Assembly: GCF_010389155.1 (NCBI RefSeq) | Contig: NC_057761.1 | Location: 45,618,213-45,682,212, forward strand | Direction: 5' to 3' | Source: Erigeron canadensis | Lineage: Eukaryota; Streptophyta; Magnoliopsida; Asterales; Asteraceae | DNA: 64,000 bases | Shown here: positions 12,721 to 24,975 of the stretch, in pieces | Numbering within the stretch: the stretch's first letter is position 1 | Layout: every line of letters begins with the position of its first letter | Translations under genes and position numbers: made by a program | The notes under the pieces: generated by a model | What the model was told of the DNA's origin: nothing | Database searches by the model: none | Seen by the model: the letters and a program-made list of their open reading frames with translations, nothing else

Positions 12721-13630
12721 ATTTGGATTTAGTATTTAAGTAACCATCTGTTGTAATCGTGTTTTGTTTAGTGATCGTCTCGTGTTCTGTGAAACCTATT
12801 ATGTTTCGGATAAAGATGTTATATATTGTCATATATTATTGTGTTTGGGATAAGTATCTAGAGTTCATATTGTGTTTATATTAAATATTAAATTTATTAA
12901 CATTTATAACTTATAAAAATATAATCTAATATATTATTAAATTGGACGACATTATCAAAATTGTATGGACATACCAATATACGACATCTATAGATATCAG
13001 TTTATAATATTTTATAATGTTTACTTTTAAGCTAATATTCATCTTTAGTAATGTTTGCGACATTGATATCTATATGTGTAAATTTATATTTATTTATAAG
13101 ATAAAAAGTCAAGAAAAGTCAAAATTACATTGAATACATATATTGTATTTTATCTTTTGAAATAATTTTTTGTAGAAAATATTTCATATGTTGACATTTT
13201 TTTAATTAATTAAATGATTAAAATCTTCTCAAGTTGATGGTTAGAAATAAATATAATTTAAGTATTATGGGCTAAAAAGTGTAAATTATTAATGGAAAAC
13301 AAAAAAGTGTAATTAATAAGACTTTTTTTAAAAATATTAATATAAATTTAGAGTAATTAGGAGAGAGTATTAGACCTAACAAACGATTTTAGGAGTGCTA
13401 AGTATATCCTCAACCTCTTTTTTTAATTATATGATTAGGATTTTGTTAATGCCAGCCCTTAGGGTTGTCAGTATAAATTATTTGGATACATTAAAATTTG
13501 TACTTTATCATGCAAAAATACAGGAGGGTGATTTTTAATATATAAAATACTAGTTTTTATGCATGTAATTTAACCCATTAATGACAACCCCAGCCCTTAG
13601 GGCCATCATTATCATTTATTATTATTATAG
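12721..13630. other. gene-free stretch with a small inverted-end repeat
   Basis: No gene is seen. At about 13450-13610 two CAGCCCTTAGGG segments, each next to a TTGTCA or its complement TGACAA, bracket 130 bp and could be the ends of a small MITE. Remaining sequence is featureless AT-rich DNA. Confidence 0.4.
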
Positions 13631-13631
13631 A

Positions 13632-13961
13632 CTAGCATGTTGCCCGCCGCAATACGGCGGAGGTAATGTCGTGGTGACGGCGGCGATAGGTGGTGATGGC
13701 GACAAATAATGCAAGCTATTGAAGTAAATTTAACTGATATAATGATTAGTGTAGTGGTTTTAATAGTTTAGAGACTGATGATATAATTTATTTCATTAAG
13801 CGTATTTTAGGTATATTAGGAGAGATAATTAAATTAATAGAAGAAAGTAATCTAGGAAAAAAGAAAAGGGTATTTTTGTAATATTTCATGAAGTAACATT
13901 CTAACATTTTTAAAATTAAAAAGGCTATTTTTTTATAAGTAAAGATATAGATATAGATAGA
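13632..13961 (-). mobile_element. Helitron H2, minus strand
   Basis: On the minus strand it begins TCTATCTATATC after an A. It ends with a GC hairpin (CCGCC-GTATT-GCGGCGGG) followed about 8 bases later by CTAG before a T. At 330 bp it is a short non-autonomous Helitron. Confidence 0.65.
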
Positions 13962-14759
13962 TGTCGTATGTGTGAGTTTTAGGAGTTAAATTCGGAACAA
14001 GATTGCAGAGTGCATCTTGGTATTCATGGACATCTTTTGATTTTGGGGTATTCGGATTGTAGTTTTTATTTTCTGGTTTGTTATTGTTTATTTTTGTTCT
14101 TTTTGTATGCTTTAGTGTTGATATTGGATGGTGTTGTTGTAATGATGGTGGATATTGTTTATCAGCATCCTGTTAAGTACACCCTAAAGCATCACAACTT
14201 ACAAGAATGTCTTTTGTGTTGTCTCTATTTCTAAAATGATACTCGTAATAAAATAAAATTTTGTGATGCTTTGACATTCTTGCCTGGTTGTCTGAATTTC
14301 TCGTACTTTAGGGAAATGCCGTCTTCTTCATCCAATAAAGATCTAGACATCCTTCTATGCGAAAATGTAAATATTCTACACTCGTTTTGCATTATAAATT
14401 GGAAAATACTAATCTTTTAAAAAACCTTAAAATATATCTACGTGTTTTTTACTAATTTTCTTTGCTAATCTCACTCTCTAATTTTTTCGCACGTCTCTCC
14501 ATCTAATAGTTAGGAGTACTTTTAAGCTATTGTTTTAGAAGGATTTACCATTTTTCATATATTTTTTGAAACCGAAGTTATAAATTCTTTCTAAAAAATA
14601 CAACTTTTTACAGTTTTGTAAACCGTACCTCTTTAAGGAACTTAAAAATAATTTTTGGAAAAAAAACTAAGTTAGATTTATTAACGCCCGCACGATGTAA
14701 CGGAATGATGGTAGCGGCAAAAAGTAAAAATAAAGTTTATTTATCTTATATTGAGTGTT
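13962..14759. other. unassigned stretch
   Basis: A 74-codon T-rich frame at 14010-14234 has a hydrophobic, low-complexity translation and looks like a retrotransposon 3' tail rather than a gene. A degenerate Helitron-like end, CGCCCGCACGATGTAACGG, occurs near 14685-14703. Nothing else is supported. Confidence 0.4.
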
Positions 14760-14773
14760 AAGTAGGCTCATAG

Positions 14774-14976
14774 TCCTTTTAATAGCCTAGGCCTAGTGAC
14801 GATAAGGTCATGGGTTCAAAAAACCCACATATGGGGTTTTCTCATATTTATTGAGTTTTCTCTTGATTTGGTGTATTGACATTAGTGTCTAATGGGGATA
14901 TGATTGGGTGGTACCCTGGTGACACGATGATACTCCAGTGATCCGTCAGTGATCCAAATTTGCCGTTTAAAAAAAA
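14774..14976 (+). mobile_element. SINE with perfect 14-bp TSD
   Basis: This 203-bp element has a tRNA-like internal promoter: an A-box-like TAGCCTAGGCCTAGTG and a B-box-like GGTCATGGGTTCAAA. It ends in an A-run. Perfect 14-bp direct repeats, AAGTAGGCTCATAG, flank it at 14760-14773 and 14977-14990. This is a textbook LINE-mobilised SINE. The intact target duplication implies a fairly recent insertion. Confidence 0.85.
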
Positions 14977-15694
14977 AAGTAGGCTCATAGAAAGGATTAG
15001 TTGTATTGATAAGGGCATTTTGAATATTTCAAACATATAAAGTTGAAAGGGAGGGGGTGAGTTTTTTTTGTTAAGGAGCAATTATAATGGATAATTTTTA
15101 AGTAAAGGATTTTGTTGATCATCAAATTAGTATTACGATTAACTCGTGTTAAAGTATGTTTGAAGATTATTTTCAGGTGTTATTTAAACTGATATACTAA
15201 CAATTTTAATGCATATGTTAAACCAAATCCTTATTTAGATGCCCTCGAATTTGTTGTATTTGATACATACAATATTAGTCTAGTCTCGTGTAAACATACG
15301 GGCAATGTAAGCCAATATTTTATATATACATGTGTGTGTGAGCGTGTCTATACCTATTTAGCTGAAAATGATGTGGATTTTGGGCAATGCACAAAATGCC
15401 TGCAGTATATAAACTAGTTAGCTGAAAATGCTAAATGCAACTGTGATTATAGTAAAACACAAACCTTTATAGTTTAGAGCTTTAACTATGGAGAAGCAAT
15501 TTCATTGGAAAGTATTGCATATTATTCAAAAATTTATCCTGCTGTGAAGTATATTTCATAGCAAATAATGACGCATTAAACAGAAAATTAGAAAGAAAAA
15601 TAAAACACAATACACCATAATGGAGGTTCCGCTGCCAACACTGGGAAGTGCATGCCCATATTATTTGTCAATTGTCAAGCATAGTACATTTATT

Positions 15695-15733
15695 GGGGGG
15701 GGGGGGTAGGGGGGGGGGGGGGGGGGGGGGGGG
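15695..15733 (+). repeat. G12-TA-G25 homopolymer tract
   Basis: Twelve G, then TA, then 25 G. It lies 103 bp past the stop codon of the minus-strand monooxygenase gene, where it reads as a C-tract in the likely 3' UTR or just beyond. Such a run could form G-quadruplexes on the plus strand. Assembly or sequencing error in its length is likely. Confidence 0.95.
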
Positions 15734-17842
15734 TACTAGCTATATTCTTAGTCCTTACTTGTTCCTTGATAAAGGGATGAACTTCTACGCTTATATGTAC
15801 TCAGTCAATGAATATACAAAATAGGCGTACAACTTTTTATAGGTTGGAGTAATATTCTCTTTTAGCTATCGCACTCAAACAAGAAGGGATGTCGTTAAAT
15901 GCAGGCATATATTTCTGTTGAAGTTCTCTGCATTCTTTTGGAGTGCCAGTTTTTGGATCAAAAATGTTCCTATCAGGCAAAACCAGACCCTGTTTGATCC
16001 GACCCAGCCTTCTTGAATGTAGAACCTGCCTTGAGGTGGTGGGCACTCGAATAGACTCGTATTCTTTTAAACCCTTGCTTAAGTTTTCAACTCCATATTT
16101 CGCCAGACATTGACCTAAAACCGCTGCATCCAATATAGACATGTTTGTGCTTCGTAGACCATGTGGCGTTGTTGGGTGGGCTGCATCTCCAACAAGTATC
16201 ACATGGTCCCATACAATCTGCTCTAAGGGATCACAATCATATATGACATTCAAGAATGGTTCTTTGGTTGCTTTTATGGCTCTTACTAGTTCAGGCACCC
16301 AAACCTGCTCTGCTTCCTCTTGCATTTTCTTGATCATATCGTTGCTTACTTTCATAGTAACGGATGTCCCCTAAAGATTTCAGCCAAATGCACAAATTAG
16401 AAAGGGAGTTGAGTGCTATGAGAAGTTTCACATCAAGTATTCAATAAAGCAGTAGTACTTTTTTTCCCCATACTTGCATAGACAGTCATCTATACTTTTG
16501 TTAACATTTTCATGTCATTGCTCTTACACAATCGGCATCCCATGTAGTTACAGGTCGTATTTTTATATAATTTCACAACATTGAAACAAAAAAAAAACCT
16601 GGGTGGCCAAAATTTTATTTAAAAAACAGTGTCAGACCTACATGGAACAGATGTTAAACTTGGGTACTATTGATGGAACCACGTTAGTGTGACCGTCACT
16701 GATCATGTATCATTCCTGATATGATAATTGACGATAACTGAAATCCCTACGTCTAGTAAATATATAATGGGCGTATTTACTCTTAAAGACATACTATAGG
16801 GTTTCTCATTAGATGATTGGAACTATGAGGACTAATGTTACACACATTAAACACCAGAGGGGTTGAATGTGTAAATGCTCTCATCATAAATAGAGAGTCA
16901 TTAACTTTAGGTTAATCACTAATCAAAAACATAATACCCTCACTAAATTCGTGTGTATGTCTTCCTCTCTAATTCGCGCATAACTCCAGCCGAATTTATC
17001 ATCTCATTATTACTCAATCATCTTGTTTAGGGAACCCAAAATCAATAGCAACCATGCTTAATGCTCTTATAGGTTCCCCAGGACGATCTGGAATGTTTTA
17101 TCACTCGAATCGAATCATGTTTATTCCAACAACTATCTAGTGACAGTTTCTCTAAAAAAAGTAATCACCTTTAGTTGTGGCTCCGGTTGATTCACGTACC
17201 AGATCCAATTGATCCTTTTGTTCAAAAGCTCGTAAAATACACTATGAGTTCCAGAGGCCAAGTCAAAGTATAGGCTCTTCCCCATATCGTCATATACCTT
17301 TTGCAGGGCAACATAAATTTCTGAATTTTCATCATGAGACAAATCCAACACCCCTCTCCAAGCACAGTAACCCGAGTACCTACATCATTGTTACCCCCCA
17401 TTATTAAACACATAAAGCTAGAAACAAACGATTATTTGGTTACAATATACAAACCTTAATTTAAGATCAGGGAGAAATGTCTTGCGAATAGAAGATAGAC
17501 AACCATCTGCTGCCACTAACAGATCACCTACAACCTCAACCATTTTGCCTGTTTGAAGAACTTTACTTTGAACCTTAACAGATTTTTTGTCATCAATTAA
17601 ACAAAAAGACTGAAAAAGATGACCCCAAAAGAGTATATCCGGAGGTAGTGCATTGTATAAGAGACTGTGGAGGTCAGACCAATATGCAGCCCTGAAATTG
17701 AAGTTCATGTCTCTTGTCAAAACACGACTGGTCTTCTTCTCTGAGTCAGTAGCGTGATTCTGTGAAGAAGAAAAAAAGTAAAAAACTATCACCTTCTAAA
17801 GAATTTTTGATGAATTAGGTCTAATTTGTAAGCAAAATAATA

Positions 17843-18049
17843 ACGATCACCAAGGTAGCCTAGTGGGCAGACGTCTTGATGACCTCACAAGAGGTCTCAA
17901 GTTCGAGCCTCTTTAGGTAAACATCTTGGGGTGGCAAGGAAAAGGGTTCCGAAAAAGTAACGGGATTTGGCAGCAAATATCCAAGTCAAGGACTCACCTT
18001 CCTGGGGTTACCCTAAAAATGGAAAACCTCACCCCTGTACCTATTTCTA
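17843..18049 (+). mobile_element. SINE in monooxygenase intron 1, perfect 14-bp TSD
   Basis: A tRNA-like promoter is visible: A-box-like GGTAGCCTAGTGGGCAG and B-box-like CTCAAGTTCGAGCC. Perfect direct repeats, TAAGCAAAATAATA, lie at 17829-17842 and 18050-18063. It is 207 bp long and antisense to the host gene. It belongs to a different SINE type from 14774-14976, and a fragment of the same type lies at 18889-18985. Confidence 0.85.
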
Positions 18050-18489
18050 TAAGCAAAATAATACTCCATTGATTTAACTTCTAAATGCATATATGCCAAA
18101 ACTACTTTCTGTTACACCAAAAAAAACAGACTTTAGGTACGGTATATTCGACATATTCTAAAAAACAAACGTATATGCACTGTTGACTTCCTAGAGAACT
18201 CCTTATACCATAACATTACTTGTGGTAACATTAATAACCAACAATCCTGACTAATCCACACACCCCTCTTGACAGCAAATATGATATATACATAAAGCAA
18301 AAACTAAACTTGGACAATTCCAAGCAATACATCAAATTCAAACTGAGTCATGCACTTCCTATGTATCCAATCTCAAACAAATTCACAGTTCTGACTTGCA
18401 TACAGCAGTAGACAAGCCTATCCAAACAATAGCATGAGTATTGTTTAAAGAGGACCACTCATCTTTCACGGCTCACTATTCCAATTCGC

Positions 18490-18888
18490 ACACACTACTT
18501 GGCCATACATCAGAATCAAATGCAAATATTTCAAGCAGCAATAAGAGCATTATTCTTACACTTCAAATCCCAAATGTATGCATTTCTAATGACATTCACC
18601 GTCTTCCTGATTTTTAATGACATTAAATTGTTCCTGACACTGTCGCTTATGATCTTGCGAAGAGTCTCTTTTGTCCTTTCTTTACCTCTGAATGTCCTCA
18701 AATTCCTTTCTTGCCATGTGAAGTACACTGCAGCTCCCAGAACCAGCTTGTTCACTATCACTCCTAAATTCTTTTTCCCTTTTTGACTAGCTATTTTATT
18801 CACCGATCCAACCAAGTCATTCACATTACCCATTCTGTAAGGCATACTCCTCAACTCATTAAAAACATTCCTTGTATAATTACATCCC
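18490..18888 (-). mobile_element. LINE ORF2 fragment (C-terminal zf-RVT region)
   Basis: A minus-strand open frame of about 120 codons encodes LVLGAAVYFTWQERN followed by a basic helical stretch. This matches the zinc-binding region found after the reverse transcriptase in plant L1-type LINEs, where ...YFIWQERN... is typical. It is a 5'-truncated insertion lying in the same orientation as the host gene, inside intron 1. Confidence 0.7.
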
Positions 18889-18985
18889 GATGTCCTCACA
18901 AGAATTGAACCTCACTAGGAACATCTTGGGGTGGCCACGGAAAGTGTTTGGAAAGGGTCACAGTGAATCCCTGGTTAGACCGCAA
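18889..18985 (+). mobile_element. SINE fragment
   Basis: CCTCACAAGA and ACATCTTGGGGTGGC match the SINE at 17843-18049 in the same order. The 5' end abuts the LINE fragment and the 3' part is diverged. Confidence 0.6.
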
Positions 18986-19004
18986 TCTAAGATCATCTCC
19001 AATG

Positions 19005-19312
19005 AGTTCTCTAAGCCTCCTCTATCTCTAAATTACTAAATATACCTTATAAAGCATTTGACCTCTCTCAGAATTTGATCTACCCAAACTACTCATCTCC
19101 TTTATATACTAATTTGAATTTCTTAACCTAAATTACCTATAATACCCTAAATGAAATTATTTACAACATACATCTTTCAACTCTTAAAATAACTACACTA
19201 TCTCCTTTTGCATCAATTAATTTAACATTATTAACCACAAAATTACCGCCACCACTACCACCACATGTGCCACCGTCACCATCACACCGCCGCATTGCGC
19301 GGGCATGTGACC
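19005..19312 (+). mobile_element. decayed Helitron H6 in monooxygenase intron 1
   Basis: It ends with a CCACC-rich segment and the hairpin-like GCCGCATTGCGCGGGCAT, almost the same as in Helitron H3 near 58.75 kb. The terminal CTAG is degraded to CTAT. Body blocks resemble H3. Confidence 0.5.
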
Positions 19313-20177
19313 ACTATATATATATATATGAATTCAAAAACTGGGGGGACCAAAAACTGTCTCCAATGGTAGAGAAATTTATAGAGGAATTCAACTTTCC
19401 TCTAGATACAGAAGATCATTGTTCATCCTCTAAAACTACTTTTCGATTATATAATATATGCAAAATTGTGAAGTAGTAAGGAATAGAAAGATTTTCAGAG
19501 TAATGGTTGGAGATGGTCAAAATCCATAGAAAATGTCAATGATCAAATTAATATAGTACCTCTAATTTTTAATAAAATGAGAATTATAGAAAAAACATAC
19601 TACTGTATATAAATAGATACATATAGATTTAATTTGATAGATAGATAGATATATACCTGATCAATAGTGAGGGGCAAGGTAAAAAGATGAAGTTGAGGTT
19701 GAGGGAGCCATGAACCGAGAATGGTTACCGATAAAGGATCAAGCCCTAAGCCGGCCCCCAGTTGGGCTTCCTGTTGGTGGAGATGTGGTTTTTTCAAGGA
19801 CCACCACTTGCCACCCAGCTGACAGCAGGGCATGGGCGGTGCATAGTCCTGATATGCTCCCTCCCACCACCACCGCTTTCCCCCTCCTCTTCTTACCCTC
19901 CTCCCTACTCATTTCCCACTTCCGCACATTCATAAGGACTGACTGTCTGTTACGAGTTTTTTTTTTGTGAAATCTCTAATACTAATGGTTTTTGTTTGTG
20001 GTATCAGACTTTACCAACAATAATAGTGTTCGAATTTGATTTTGCTTACGGGGATGCAACACAAATCGTGATAAAAATTTTTTATAAAAATAACGGAGTA
20101 GTATTAACAGGTAGGAAAACATATTAAGAAGACTTTGCAACTTGATACGTATATGGTTTGGCTTTAGTGTCGTTTTT

Positions 20178-21707
20178 AAATGGTCCTTGTGGTTTGTCAT
20201 ATTCGCATTTTGATCCATGTGTTTTTTTTTCGTTGCAACTGGTCCCTGTCTTTTTCATTTTCGTTGCCAGAAGCCCCTGACACTAACTTCTGTTAAATTT
20301 GGCCGTTAAATAGCTCATTTGCAATGCACATGAGGGTATAATCATCTTTTTATTTACAAAACACTCTTCTCCTTCCTCTATCTTATTTTTCATCCGGCCA
20401 CCACCATGAAATCCGGGGAAACAAGTAGTATTATTATTTTTAGATCTACAGACCCATTTAACAAGAATCAAGAAACAAATAAAAGAATAAATAAACAACT
20501 GTGAACAAATCGATTTTAACTTTTGACATATAATATTTTTAGGCATTTGTTGTTGACTTTAACAAACATTTAACCAATCACCATTCTTTTTATTTTGGGC
20601 AGACGAAAAGAAACACAAAGACATACAAACATTTATATCTTCATCTAGATACATATGTTTTCTATCTTCAATTTCAACCACACAACAAGTCGTATCATCG
20701 CAAAAGCTTCTTCAGCACCATTTTAGTTAATAAGAATAATAATACAATTGTATATAAATGAGGTTTGGAAATTAGAACCATACCTTTAAAAAGTCCGCAC
20801 CATTTCAACAAGTTGGCAGTGCATCATATTCAACATTTGAATCTTCCGATTGGAGTAGTCGTGGTCGGGAACCAGTGCATCATCGACACCAAACCGTAAC
20901 CTTTTTTCTATCAGAAGAAGATGCCAGCAAACCTCACCATGACCAACTGAAGAAACCCACCACCACCTCCACCGTTTATAGTTAGAAGATTTCCCACCGA
21001 TGACTGGAAAAAGAAACCAAAAATCACAAAATAAAATCCTCACTTTTAAATATCAGTTCATGATGGTGGTGAATATGGGATAGTGGGTATGTTAAATGAT
21101 GTCTTTTTTGGTTTTCTTTTTATTTTTTGTTTGATCCAAGTTTAATGGATAGGAGATAGATATATACTTTGTGTATATGATTTTAGTGTGAGTTTAAAAT
21201 GATTAGAATTTGGGATCTGGTATATCAATTTGGTGGGTTTTGGTGGGTGGAGTAAAAAGAGAGAATATTACGAAAAGAATGGGGGTTAAATTTGGTGGGT
21301 TTTCCTTAGTATGTATGTATGTGGAGTTTGGTTGATAGGATTTATTGATCAGTGAGATCACTTGTTACGAATTTAACAAAATTATAAAATATTTAGTTAG
21401 AGTTTGCTAGTGATTGAGGATTGAGAAAAAAAACATGAAAAAAATAAAGAGAGAGAAGCAGGAAGTAGATGAAGATTGGTAAGAGAGAGAAGGAAAAAGA
21501 TGAAAAAGTGATAAGGAAATGCTCACTATGACGTGAATGGACCCAAATACCCCCACGTGCATTGCACATGAGCTATTTAACGGCCAAATTTGACAGAAGT
21601 TAGTGTGAAGGGCTTCCGGCAACGAAAACGAAAAAGACCAGGACCAGTTGCAATGAAAAAAAGCACAAGGATCAAAATGCGAATATGACAAACCACATGG
21701 ACCATTT
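20178..21707. mobile_element. Mutator-like long-TIR element
   Basis: Inverted arms of about 165 bp face each other: AAATGGTCCTTGTGGTTTG at the left, and CAAACCACATGGACCATTT at the right. The inner arm blocks TTAACGGCCAAATTTGACAG and its complement also pair. Flanks GTGTCGTTTT (left) and GTGACATTTT (right) agree at 8 of 10 positions, plausible for a diverged 9-11 bp Mutator target duplication. No transposase is visible. It fills most of the space between the monooxygenase and ArfGAP genes. Confidence 0.7.
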
Positions 21708-22393
21708 GTGACATTTTCTTTTTATTTTAATTGTTAAGTGACTGAATGTATAAATAATATTTTTATGTATTAACTTAGAAAATAGTTAATTTACGATTAT
21801 TTTTGTTTATTAAGTAAAATAAAAAAATCTAAAATTTAACTGAATGCATTAAATTTATAATTATTAATTCTGTTAAGTTAAAAAAAAAACCACGACCTGA
21901 ATTGTTCGTTTTCATATTAAACCAAATCAAAGGTCAATATGTCGAAATCCATATATAAACCGATCTACACAAATAAGCCTTCCTTTTTTCATACGGTTCA
22001 ATTGGTTATGGTTTCATGGTTTTTACTTCCGATTCCGAATATGGGTTGTTTTCGTGTTTTTTTACCTCCGAACCCGAATATTGGTTATTATTTGGGTTTA
22101 GTGTAGAGTTCTTCTGAATACAAAAAAACATAAAAAATAAAAAAATAAAAATTCAAATATATTCTTACATATTCAAGGGAACAAAACAAAATTGCAACAG
22201 ATAAAATTATACAAAACATTAAGGCTAAAGCATAAGCATACCATTCAAGACACAGAAGAAAATTTCCTGGCTATAAAGGCATTTTGAAACCTTATTTGCA
22301 TATAACCAAAACCTTCCCTCTTTACACATGGCTCCCTACGCGACATCTATTTCGAAATTTGGTAATTACAAGATTAAGACTACTTTACGTTAA
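21708..22393. other. downstream flank of the ArfGAP gene
   Basis: No gene is seen. The proximal part presumably contains the ArfGAP 3' UTR. Segments at 21960-22090 (repeated GGTT and CCGAA motifs) look like a decayed hAT subterminal region. Confidence 0.4.
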
Positions 22394-24942
22394 TCACAGG
22401 ATTCTGTCTTGGATATTATTCATTAAAGTCGACGCAAAGGAGCTAAGCTTCTTCCCTGTTTCTCCGGCAATATTCTTTAGAGATGAAATATCTTGTCGTG
22501 CCTATTAAAACCACACGAATCACATTATAAATCTTAGCAGCTATGCAATGAGTGAGTGCAGTTTTTTCCGTACATAGGTGGTTAAACTAGGAGGTTCAAC
22601 GGGTTGGAACCAGTCATTTTGGTTTAGCCACAAAAACATTTTTACCTTATCACAATTCACAAACAGATGTTATATGATTATAGATATTATCACTCGACAA
22701 CTATAATTCAATTTGGGCTACTTTTAACCCAGTCAACAAATTTGAGCCATTTCCCTTTAGCTGAACTTCTGAATGTTACCCGTTTAACCCATAAGCATGA
22801 AAATGAGGATCAAGATCAACTAGCGTTCGGACCAATTTTCACCTAAAGCACAAAGTGTACCTGAAACGAAAGCCGGTTAATAAGGTCACTAGCATTGAGA
22901 TCAACATTATAATTTGGTGATTCATGATGACCAAAAAGATCAGCACTTGAGATGGCTGCTGACCCCTACAACACACCAAAATTTATCGGTTTCAGTAGCG
23001 TGAATCACCCAATCAAGTATAAACATGCACAACAAAACTACTTTACGTCCAGAAACAAAAGTGCCATGATTATCTTAGGATGTAAGTAACATAAAGTCGT
23101 TGTCGAGTGTCTTTAGGTAGTCCAAGTACATGTAATATCAAAACATGCCTTTTTTATTGCAATTCATACAAAAAATTCGATCCAATGCTTTCTTTAGAAA
23201 AACTATTAACTTAATCTTTAGTTGAGTTGCAAGAAGAGATCAAAGCCTGCAGCTTACAAGCTAAGATAATGACACGAGAACTGAAATGAAAAATCCCAGT
23301 AATTTGTAAAGACATACCGAGAACCTTTGCAGAGCAAGTTGACTATCAACATTAATTCTATTCTGATCTCCAAAAAACTGTACAGAGGATATAGATTTAG
23401 CATTCGAGAACTTCTTCCTTGCCTCATCAGTTTCTGAAACCTGAAAACAAACCAAGTACCATGTTGCAGACTAATGTCAATCATAAGGCTATAAGGCAAT
23501 AAGACACTACTATATGAATGTGGATTAAGTGGCAACTGCGAAAGAATGCAGAAGTATGTTGGTTAAGAGAATGGTATGAACAACTACAACTGTGCATGTC
23601 TCAAAATGCATACCAGATCATATCACATCCTCTTAACTCTAACATGTATATGGACTTTCATACCTGGATTTTCATTGAGCTACTTTTTCTCATAAAACCA
23701 TTGTCCATTCCATAATCTCCAAAAAAACTGGTTGTCTTAGGGGGTGTGACATGACTGATTGAACTCACGCCTTCAGGGCCTGTCTCTGCATCTTGAAAAG
23801 TATCTACATATTCAAAACGAGAGCTGTGAGGTGTTACAGTTGATTGCTGTATACTACTTGCTGATGTGGACACTTGTGCAACTGGGTCTTCGGGCTTCTG
23901 GTCATACAAGCTTTCATTTTTCTGTTTGTCAGTAATGAAGACTAATTGATCAATGTGCACAAAGAGATAAGTTTGTACAAGACTTGCATTACGTGATTGA
24001 CACGAAAAAACAAAAAAATTGCAGTAACACTAAACACTTCAATTAGGAATTTAGGATTACTAAAATAACTTAAATTAGAGGAGGCAACGTGGCCAGTTCT
24101 ATAGGTTGGATAATAGGTCTGAACAAGTTGAGGATGATCCCCATAACTCTCTTGCTCATATTTCAAAAAAACAACAAAGTCACTCACTCAACAACTCTCA
24201 AATAGTCTTTGTGGGAAGTTCAACCCATTTGACCCCCTCCCCTTCTAAGTAACTTTATTGAGTGGACCTGTTTGACCCGTTTGAGATAAAATTCAACCCA
24301 AGCCAACTTATCAATAAGCAAATGTATTGAGGTAATGGAATGGCGAAAGGGAATCTACCTTGGCACTAAGCTTTTTTGCACCAAGCCCCCCAGGCTTCCC
24401 AGTTCTTTTTGCACCCTGAGGTTTCTTAACCGAAGTTGCAATAGTTTTTGGAGGAGGTTTCTTTGGAGCTGATACATTGGTGTCATTATTCACCGATGAG
24501 CTTTCTTTGGGGGATTCGTGGGGTGTAAAGCTAGGAGAACCGGTAGGAGATGATGGCACGCTTACTTGTTCAGAATTTTTTGCAACTTCTTTTGCTAGTA
24601 GATGTTTGTATAACTGAGCTGCCCTTGAGGTGTACTTGGCATCGATCTTCCCTCCATCAGTCCACCCGTGTTGCTTGAAAAAGATCTGGGCACGATTATT
24701 ACCCCCAAAACTCATCATCTTTAGTTGCTCAGGAGTCCATGAATCTAAATTGGTCGACCTACATAACTTAACAAGATGATCAGCTACAAAAACAATTCAC
24801 TGACACTGGATCTAAGTTTAATAGAACTTGATGCAAAAAAAAAAAAAAGAAAGAAAAGATGCAGCTTGATTTTATTGAAAAAACATTAATTGAACTTCAA
24901 TAAACATTATAGTACATGAGTAATTTATTGATGGAAAAGCAA

Positions 24943-24975
<33 letters not shown>

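Larger units (their letters stand above)
15837..19933 (-). pseudogene. FAD-dependent monooxygenase-like gene with an exon-1 frameshift
   Basis: Four exons read on the minus strand: 19657-19933, 17455-17759, 17169-17379 and 15837-16370, all with GT-AG junctions in matching phase. The product would be about 441 aa of the plant FAD/NAD(P)-binding oxidoreductase family (zeaxanthin epoxidase/para-hydroxybenzoate hydroxylase fold); substrate unknown. Visible motifs are the Rossmann glycine motif VVVGGSISG at about residues 21-29, the ADGCLSSIR segment in exon 2, and VGDAAHPTTPHG in exon 4. Exon 1 carries one extra G in a G5 run (C5 on the plus strand, 19755-19759); translation from the first ATG therefore stops at 19739 after 64 codons, while the continuation (GLGLDPLS) lies in the next frame. 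Everything downstream is open and conserved, so this is a very young pseudogene or a homopolymer sequencing error. A second in-frame ATG, 7 codons in, is an alternative start. Confidence 0.85.

Noticed and set aside
14010..14234. 74-codon hydrophobic frame
   Set aside because: Low-complexity T/G-rich sequence, more like a retrotransposon tail than a gene.
17843..18049. tRNA-like A and B boxes as a genuine tRNA gene
   Set aside because: No cloverleaf or anticodon stem; flanking 14-bp target duplications show it is a SINE.
19710..19970. 86-codon plus-strand frame
   Set aside because: Antisense to monooxygenase exon 1, which has clear family motifs on the minus strand.
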